Assembly: GCA_949744025.1 (NCBI GenBank)
Contig: CATJWA010000276.1
Coordinates: 1 to 10,390, forward strand
Length of the DNA: 10,390 nucleotides
Source of the DNA: an uncultured Eubacteriales bacterium
Lineage (GTDB): Bacteria; Bacillota; Clostridia; Oscillospirales; Oscillospiraceae
Direction: 5' to 3'
Shown: one piece after another, positions 5,301 to 10,390 of the stretch
Layout: every line of letters begins with the position of its first letter
How positions within the stretch are numbered: position 1 is the stretch's first letter
Made by a program: the position numbers and the translations under genes
Notes under the pieces: model-generated
Database searches by the model: none
What the model saw: the letters and a program-made list of their open reading frames with translations, nothing else
Told to the model about the DNA's origin: nothing

Positions 5301-7259
5301 ATGGGAAACTATGAGCATGTGCTTGCCCCCCTTCAGGCAGGCAGAACCGTATTCAAAAACCGTATTGAGTTCACCCCGGCCTGCTGCACGCTCGCCACGT
5401 CAGACGGGCTGGCTACGAATGAAATGATAGCCTATTACCGTCATATAGCCCGCGGCGGCGCGGGTATAATCACAATCGGAGAATCCCCTGTCAATTTTGA
5501 CGAGGCGCGAGGACATCTGTTTCAATTAAATATGGGGACCGACCTTGTAATCAAGGGCCTTGCAGACATTAACGAGGAGGTCAGCCGTTACGGAGCCAAG
5601 CTTTCCGTTGAGCTCAACCACACCGGACGACACTCTCTGCTCAACCACGACACATGGGCCCCGAGCCCCATCCACGGCGAGATGGAGGTCGCCGCCGTGA
5701 AGAAGAACGGCGGCAAGCTCACACATATACGAACCATGGACCAGGAAATGATAGACAAAACCATCGACGACTTTGCCGAAGCCGCGCTTCGCTGTAAAAA
5801 GGCCGGTCTGGAAATGGTAATGGTCCACGGCGCTCAAGGACATCTCATCGGGCAGTTTCTCTCTCCTCTTACCAACCACAGAACCGACCGCTATGGCGGC
5901 AGTCTGGAAAACCGCGCCAGATTCGCCATTGAGGTGCTTGAGGCCATCCGCAAAAAGGTCGGACCATCCTTTGTTATTGAGTATCGTCACTGTGCGGATG
6001 AATTGATACACGGCGGCCTCTCCAAAGAAGAATCCATAAAATTCGCAAAAATGATAGAGGATAAGATTGACCTTATCCACATATCGGCGGGTATGCATCA
6101 GGACTGGCGTTCTGCGGCCGAGACTATCCAGCCCCAATATTGGCCTCATAACTATCTGGTACACTTTGCCGAGGACTTTAAAAGTGCGCTTAACATCCCT
6201 GTCGTCACAGTGGGCTCGATAAAAGCCATGGAGGATGCAGAGGAAATTATAGCCTCCGGAAAGGCGGATGTCGTCGCTATCGGTCGCTCCCTGATAGCGG
6301 ACCCCTACATGGTCAAGAATGCCGAGGCCGGCCACACTGAGCGTACTACCCCCTGTATACGCTGCCAGCACTGCAACAACCGCTGCCGTGATATGTTCAG
6401 CATTCGCTGCACAGTCAACCCAACCATTGGACGCGAGCTTTACTACGACCCCATTCCCGCCGCGCGCACTCCCAAAAAGGTTGTAATCGTGGGCGGCGGC
6501 CCCGCCGGAATGGAGGCGGGAATTGTCGCCGCGCAGCGCGGGCACGAGGTGGTATTGTTTGAACGGGACGCTCAGTTAGGCGGCACTCTTAGATACGCCA
6601 CCGGACTTGATATTAAGTTCGACCTGCGGAAATACTTTAACTGGCAGGTTGACAGGGCGATGAACACCCATGGTCTTACAGTCCGGCTTAACACCGAGGC
6701 GACGGCGGAGCTTGTATTATCGGAGCACCCCGACGCTCTGATTTTGGCCGTGGGGGCGAAGCCGGTGTTTCCGCCTGTCCGCGGCATTGAGCTCAGTAAT
6801 GTCGTATGGGTAGGCGACGTAGATACCGGCAGGGTGGAAGTGGGCAAAAAGGCTGCCATAATCGGAGGAGGCGCCTCCGGAGCCGAAACCGCGCTCCAGC
6901 TTTTGATAGACGGACATGATGTCACCATGATAGACATGCTCCCCTTTGACAGTATCATCCCAAATTACCCGCGCGGTCTCGCATTTAAGCTTGAGGACTA
7001 CAGGTGCAAAATGATTGGCAACGTTTGTCTGCGTGAAATAACCGAAAATGGAATTTCGATTGAGGACAGAAATTGGCGCACCACATTCGTCGAAGCAGAT
7101 ACGGTTATTTTGTCCACCGGCTTCAGGCCGGATAAAGAAATGCTGGAACGATTTAAGAACGTTCTCCCCGGCGAAACCTATATTGCGGGCGATTGTATAA
7201 GGCCCGGCACCGTGACAACAGCGAATCACTCTGCGTTTAATATCGCGGTGGAGCTGTAA
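5301..7259 (+). CDS. FMN/[4Fe-4S]/FAD NAD(P)H-dependent enoate reductase, OYE family (first paralog)
   Basis: This 652-residue protein has the full 2,4-dienoyl-CoA reductase/2-enoate reductase layout. An Old Yellow Enzyme TIM barrel binding FMN spans about 1-345. It contains FKNRI (18-22), the active-site helix HGAQGHLIGQFLSPLTNHRTD (from His176) and YGGSLENRARF (198-208). A [4Fe-4S] cysteine cluster follows at C352, C355, C358 and C370, with an extra C362. An FAD-binding GGGPAG lies at 398-403, an NAD(P)H-binding GGGASG at 522-527, and AGDC at 629-632. Such enzymes reduce activated C=C bonds. The FadH proton-donor tyrosine position is His181, while the partner histidine is kept as His266. 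AGGAG 7 bases upstream fixes the start. It is the first gene of the operon, 59 bases before its paralog. The substrate is unknown; BaiCD/BaiH share the architecture, but no bile-acid-specific neighbour is seen. Confidence 0.93.
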   Translation: MGNYEHVLAPLQAGRTVFKNRIEFTPACCTLATSDGLATNEMIAYYRHIARGGAGIITIGESPVNFDEARGHLFQLNMGTDLVIKGLADINEEVSRYGAKLSVELNHTGRHSLLNHDTWAPSPIHGEMEVAAVKKNGGKLTHIRTMDQEMIDKTIDDFAEAALRCKKAGLEMVMVHGAQGHLIGQFLSPLTNHRTDRYGGSLENRARFAIEVLEAIRKKVGPSFVIEYRHCADELIHGGLSKEESIKFAKMIEDKIDLIHISAGMHQDWRSAAETIQPQYWPHNYLVHFAEDFKSALNIPVVTVGSIKAMEDAEEIIASGKADVVAIGRSLIADPYMVKNAEAGHTERTTPCIRCQHCNNRCRDMFSIRCTVNPTIGRELYYDPIPAARTPKKVVIVGGGPAGMEAGIVAAQRGHEVVLFERDAQLGGTLRYATGLDIKFDLRKYFNWQVDRAMNTHGLTVRLNTEATAELVLSEHPDALILAVGAKPVFPPVRGIELSNVVWVGDVDTGRVEVGKKAAIIGGGASGAETALQLLIDGHDVTMIDMLPFDSIIPNYPRGLAFKLEDYRCKMIGNVCLREITENGISIEDRNWRTTFVEADTVILSTGFRPDKEMLERFKNVLPGETYIAGDCIRPGTVTTANHSAFNIAVEL

Positions 7260-7284
7260 GAAGCAGTCAGATATTACAAGCTGA

Positions 7285-7321
7285 AAGGAGAGGCAGAGTA
7301 TTTTCTGCCGTTATTGGAATG
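7285..7321 (+). promoter_or_regulatory. Distant Shine-Dalgarno with an intervening hairpin before the second reductase
   Basis: AAGGAGAGG (7285-7293) lies too far from the ATG at 7319 for direct use. Between them GGCAGA (7292-7297) and TCTGCC (7304-7309) form a 6-base-pair hairpin with a 6-base loop. With the hairpin folded, only about 10 bases separate AAGGAG from the ATG. This suggests a structured spacer that permits or tunes initiation. Confidence 0.45.
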
Positions 7322-9289
7322 AGTGAATTGAAATATCCAAAGCTTTTCGAGCCGATAACCATTGCGGGAACTTATTTTAAAAACAGATTAATTGCCTCCG
7401 CAACAGGACACCTGGGTTTACATGGCAGCATGGAAACCGGCTACTATCATACGGCGGAAACCGTTGCATATTACGAGCGTCTTGCCGCAGGCGGCGCCGG
7501 AGTTGTGACCGTTGGAAGCTGCTACGTGGACAAGGAGCACAGCGACTTCGGAAATTACCACGTCTATATGGACAACCCATTTGCTCTGCACGGTCTGTAT
7601 GAGCTTGCGACAGCCATAACCCGTTACGGCTGCGTTGCATCTGCCGAGCTTATCCACGCCGGCCTGTACGCCAACCGTTCCAGAGGCGGCACAGGATACG
7701 GTCCGGTTGCGATGAACGTTGACGGGCGAAGCATCGAGGCAATGAGCGAGGAGATGATACGCCGCACCATACGCAAATTTGCCGACGCGGCCGCATTCGC
7801 CAAAAAGGCCGGCTTCGGTATGGTTACGCTACATGCGGGACACGGCTGGCTGTTTTCGCAGTTTATGAATCCTATGCTCAACACGCGCGGCGACAAATGG
7901 GGCGGTCCTCAAATAGAAAATCGCGCACGTCTTACGGTTGATGTGTGCGACGCTATCCGTGCCGAGGTCGGACGTAATTTCCCCATTGAAGTCCGTATTT
8001 CCGGTTCCGAGTGCTACGAGGGCGGTTATGGAATCGAGGAGGGAATTGATTTCGCCAGACAGCTCGACGGGCACTGCGACCTGATACACGTTTCAGCCGG
8101 AAGTCATGAGGTGGATTCAGTGTTTACCGTTACACATCCCAGTATGTTTCTTGATGAGGGCTGCAACGGGACATTTGCCGCTAAAATATCCGAGGCGGTC
8201 ACAAAATCCAAAGTAGTTGCTGTTGGCGCGTTCAGCGAACCGTCTCTTATGGAGTCATATCTGGAAACCGGGAAAGCCGATTTTATTGCCATGGCCCGGC
8301 AGCTTATAGCCGACCCAGACTATCCGAACAAAATACGCTCCGGCCGCGAAAGTGATGTAACCAAATGTATGCGCTGCCTTTCCTGCTTTTCAAGTGTGCA
8401 GAATTACGGCAAATTTCACTGTGCCATCAATCCAAAGGCCGGCAGGGAATATGAAAACAAGTTTTCCTATCCACCCGCAGCGAAGAAAAAGGTTCTCATA
8501 GCCGGCGGCGGCATCGGCGGAATGCAGGCGGCAATCACATGCGCCGAGCGGGGACACAGCGTAATTCTATGCGAAAAGTCTGACCGCCTCGGCGGGGCGC
8601 TCCGATGCGAGGAAAAAGTACCCTTCAAGCGCAACCTTGACCGCTACATCAACGAACAGCGCAAAAAAATTGAGAACAATTCGTCTATAGAAGTATACCT
8701 GAACTGTACTGTAACTCCGGAACTGGCCAAAAGCTTCCATGCCGACGTTCTGATTGCGGCCCTTGGCGCAAGACCCGTCGTACCAACATTTCTCAAGGGC
8801 TATGACAAAAATAACGTTATGGCGGCCGAGGAAGCCTACATTCATCCCGAAAAAACTGGCGGCAGCGTCATTATTCTCGGAGGCGGTCTGGTCGGTGTGG
8901 AGCTCGGGATTTATCTTGCAGGCATGGGGAAACGTATTTCTGTTATAGAGCTGCTGCCTCAGCTAAACGACGGCGGCAATCATCTCCACGCAAAGGCACT
9001 CAGAAACGAGATAGAGGCACACGGCATCGGCATTCACCTCAGCACAAAAGCGCTTGAGATAAATGACAGAGGTGTTTTGGCCGAGAAAAACGGCGCTCAA
9101 ATACAGTTTGAGGCGGATACCGTGATATATGCAGTCGGCCAAAGACCGCTTCAGGCGGAAGCCGCGGCGCTTCATGACGCCGCGCCTGAGTACTATGCGC
9201 TCGGTGACTGCATAGCTCCAAAAAATATTACCAACGCAACAAGCAGCGCATACACCATCGCACGAGCCGTCGGAAGCTGCGGGCTTTGA
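7319..9289 (+). CDS. FMN/[4Fe-4S]/FAD NAD(P)H-dependent enoate reductase, OYE family (second paralog)
   Basis: This 656-residue paralog of the preceding protein has the same domain order. The FMN-binding TIM barrel (about 1-345) includes KLFEPITIAGTYFKNRL at the start and LHAGHGWLFSQFMNP (171-185). The [4Fe-4S] cluster cysteines are C350, C353, C356 and C368. The FAD-binding GGGIGG is at 396-401, the NAD(P)H-binding GGGLVG at 521-526, and the C-terminal ALGDC at 627-631. His263 matches the FadH active-site histidine, but the tyrosine position is Trp177, whereas the first paralog has His there. The two proteins are thus divergent copies likely acting on different substrates, or as partners, within one pathway. 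MSELKYPKLFEP matches the usual family N-terminus, supporting the ATG at 7319 despite its distant ribosome binding site. The MmgE/PrpD gene follows after 36 bases without a terminator. Confidence 0.93.
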   Translation: MSELKYPKLFEPITIAGTYFKNRLIASATGHLGLHGSMETGYYHTAETVAYYERLAAGGAGVVTVGSCYVDKEHSDFGNYHVYMDNPFALHGLYELATAITRYGCVASAELIHAGLYANRSRGGTGYGPVAMNVDGRSIEAMSEEMIRRTIRKFADAAAFAKKAGFGMVTLHAGHGWLFSQFMNPMLNTRGDKWGGPQIENRARLTVDVCDAIRAEVGRNFPIEVRISGSECYEGGYGIEEGIDFARQLDGHCDLIHVSAGSHEVDSVFTVTHPSMFLDEGCNGTFAAKISEAVTKSKVVAVGAFSEPSLMESYLETGKADFIAMARQLIADPDYPNKIRSGRESDVTKCMRCLSCFSSVQNYGKFHCAINPKAGREYENKFSYPPAAKKKVLIAGGGIGGMQAAITCAERGHSVILCEKSDRLGGALRCEEKVPFKRNLDRYINEQRKKIENNSSIEVYLNCTVTPELAKSFHADVLIAALGARPVVPTFLKGYDKNNVMAAEEAYIHPEKTGGSVIILGGGLVGVELGIYLAGMGKRISVIELLPQLNDGGNHLHAKALRNEIEAHGIGIHLSTKALEINDRGVLAEKNGAQIQFEADTVIYAVGQRPLQAEAAALHDAAPEYYALGDCIAPKNITNATSSAYTIARAVGSCGL

Positions 9290-9325
9290 CTGTTTGTTAT
9301 CTGAGAAAAAGAGGTGAGTTATCTT

Positions 9326-10390
9326 ATGCTGGCAAAGCTCTCTATGCGTTTGGAGCAAATCACATATGATATGCTGCCGAAAAAAACGATAGAGAAAGCA
9401 AAAACTGCAATCCTCAACTATATTGGCGGCAGCCTGCCCGGCTCCGGAGAGCCTGCCGTACTGGCCGAAATGCGCCTATGGGAAGCTCTCGGCGCTGCCG
9501 GTCCGTGCACAGTTCTTGGACACAGGGGCAGTACGTCGCTTCTTGCCGCCGCGGCTATAAACGCCATGATGGGCCAGGTTTTTCTTCAGGAGGACTGTCA
9601 CGAGCGCAGCATCAGTCACCCGGGAGTGGTGGTTATCCCCACCGCTCTTGCCTTGTCGCAGTATATGCATTTGACCGGAAAAGAATTGATTGCCGGCGTT
9701 GTCTGCGGATACGAGGGTCTCGGGAAAATCGGACGCTGCCTTATACTCCCCGGATTTCCCCGCAACGGTCTCAGACCGGCCGCGTGGGTTGCTCCTTTCG
9801 GGAGCGCCTGTGCCGCCGCCAAGCTTCTCGGAATGGATAAGGACGGCATTCGCGACGCCATATCCATCGCCGCAAACACCTGTTCCGGCGTTATGGAGTG
9901 TTCCATATCAGGCAGCGACGATATGTGCATCCAAAACTGCTATTCCGTAAAAAACGGTATAATGTCCGCTTTTGAGGCACAGCACGGTCTTCACGGCGCC
10001 CGTACCATTCTTGAGGGGAGATTCGGCCTCGGAAGGGCCTTGAATAACGCTGACTGTGACTGGGGTATCTTAGCAGAGAATGACGGCTTTGAAATTGACG
10101 ATACCTTCATAAAAATACATCCAGGCTGCGGTCATGTTCTGCCAACCGCTCAGGCAGCCGTCGAGCTGGTCCGTACGTTTCGCCTGACTCCAAAGGACGT
10201 CGACCGAGCCGTAGTTGGAACAGGGTCTATCGGAAAATCATTTCCGGGCTGTGATAATCAAGGCCCCTTTGCCGGCCGAATTTCCGCAATGATGAGTCAT
10301 CAATTCATGGTCGCTGCCGCCCTGTGCACAGGCACCGTAAATATTTCCGCGGTTAAAAGCTTTTCGGCTCCGGCTATCCTTGATGTGGCC
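9326..10390 (+). CDS. MmgE/PrpD-superfamily protein (3' end cut by window edge)
   Basis: The frame is open for 355 residues to the window edge; the family is usually about 440-480 residues, so roughly the last quarter is missing. The family includes 2-methylcitrate dehydratase (PrpD), cis-aconitate decarboxylase and iminodisuccinate epimerase, which act on small polycarboxylic acids. Family features seen are the N-terminal helix region YDMLPKKTIEKAKTAILNYI, the segment QEDCHERSISHPGVVVIPTALAL (Asp90, His98), GYEGLGKIGR (128-137) and APFGSACAAAKLLGMDKDG (156-174). By eye, other active-site positions known from cis-aconitate decarboxylase appear replaced: His159 by Arg150, Lys207 by about Met200, and His277 by about Leu272. 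The exact reaction is therefore doubtful. AGAGGTGA (9310-9317) sits 8 bases before the ATG. It is the third gene of the reductase operon and may prepare or isomerise their substrate (inference). Confidence 0.88.
   Translation, partial: MLAKLSMRLEQITYDMLPKKTIEKAKTAILNYIGGSLPGSGEPAVLAEMRLWEALGAAGPCTVLGHRGSTSLLAAAAINAMMGQVFLQEDCHERSISHPGVVVIPTALALSQYMHLTGKELIAGVVCGYEGLGKIGRCLILPGFPRNGLRPAAWVAPFGSACAAAKLLGMDKDGIRDAISIAANTCSGVMECSISGSDDMCIQNCYSVKNGIMSAFEAQHGLHGARTILEGRFGLGRALNNADCDWGILAENDGFEIDDTFIKIHPGCGHVLPTAQAAVELVRTFRLTPKDVDRAVVGTGSIGKSFPGCDNQGPFAGRISAMMSHQFMVAAALCTGTVNISAVKSFSAPAILDVA

Noticed and set aside
5245..5427. Small frame starting at ATG 5245 right after AGGAGG (5238-5243)
   Set aside because: Only one base separates AGGAGG from the ATG, and the frame runs into the reductase gene in another phase, giving a translation without recognisable features. 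The reductase has its own good AGGAG.
5526..6545. 339-codon open frame on the minus strand
   Set aside because: It is antisense to the FMN domain of the first reductase, has no domain signature and no credible ribosome binding site.
7292..7309. Hairpin between the two reductase genes as a terminator
   Set aside because: Only 6 base pairs and no following T-tract; it fits better as a structured spacer before the start codon.
5301..9289. Naming the reductases baiCD and baiH (bile acid 7-dehydroxylation)
   Set aside because: The domain order is shared by many enoate reductases. No bile acid CoA ligase, BaiE dehydratase, BaiA dehydrogenase or BaiF transferase is present, and the third gene is of the MmgE/PrpD family.

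Overview
The window looks like a chromosome segment from an anaerobic, fairly GC-rich member of the Clostridia (Bacillota), perhaps a gut Oscillospiraceae-type organism. This rests on strong AGGAGG-type ribosome binding sites, a BceS-like sensor kinase, intrinsic terminators with T-tracts, and paired iron-sulfur Old Yellow Enzyme-type reductases of the kind common in anaerobic Clostridia. No species-level marker is present. By eye the left part (about 1-3930) is more GC-rich than the LysR gene and the region around it.

Left part: a leftward RluA-type pseudouridine synthase (1-573, 3' end cut by the window edge) is divergent from a rightward two-component pair, an OmpR/PhoB-type response regulator (683-1354) and an intramembrane-sensing-type histidine kinase (1358-2344). 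The 109-bp divergent gap holds two good sigma-70-type promoters facing each other. A strong intrinsic terminator (2363-2410) ends the two-component operon. Next comes a 317-bp gap with four phased CTTNAC direct repeats (2464-2510), a likely -10 element and an unassigned leader, then a membrane-anchored family 2 glycosyltransferase (2662-3933). A 19-bp perfect hairpin (4031-4072) separates it from the convergent LysR gene and probably terminates both.

Right part: a LysR-type regulator (minus strand, 4101-5009) is divergent from an apparent operon of three genes. Two are tandem paralogous FMN/[4Fe-4S]/FAD reductases of the 2,4-dienoyl-CoA reductase/2-enoate reductase/BaiCD-BaiH architecture (5301-7259 and 7319-9289). 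The third is an MmgE/PrpD-superfamily protein (9326 to the right edge, truncated). The 291-bp divergent gap carries two dyads that could be regulator sites or RNA hairpins. The natural reading is a substrate-inducible module in which the MmgE/PrpD protein makes, removes or isomerises a double bond in an organic acid and the two flavoenzymes reduce C=C bonds using NAD(P)H. The substrate is not evident. The two paralogs differ from FadH at the catalytic tyrosine position (His in one, Trp in the other), and the MmgE/PrpD protein appears to lack several active-site residues known from cis-aconitate decarboxylase. This locus is therefore the best candidate for undescribed chemistry in the window.

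No tRNA, rRNA, insertion sequence, CRISPR array or attachment site was seen.
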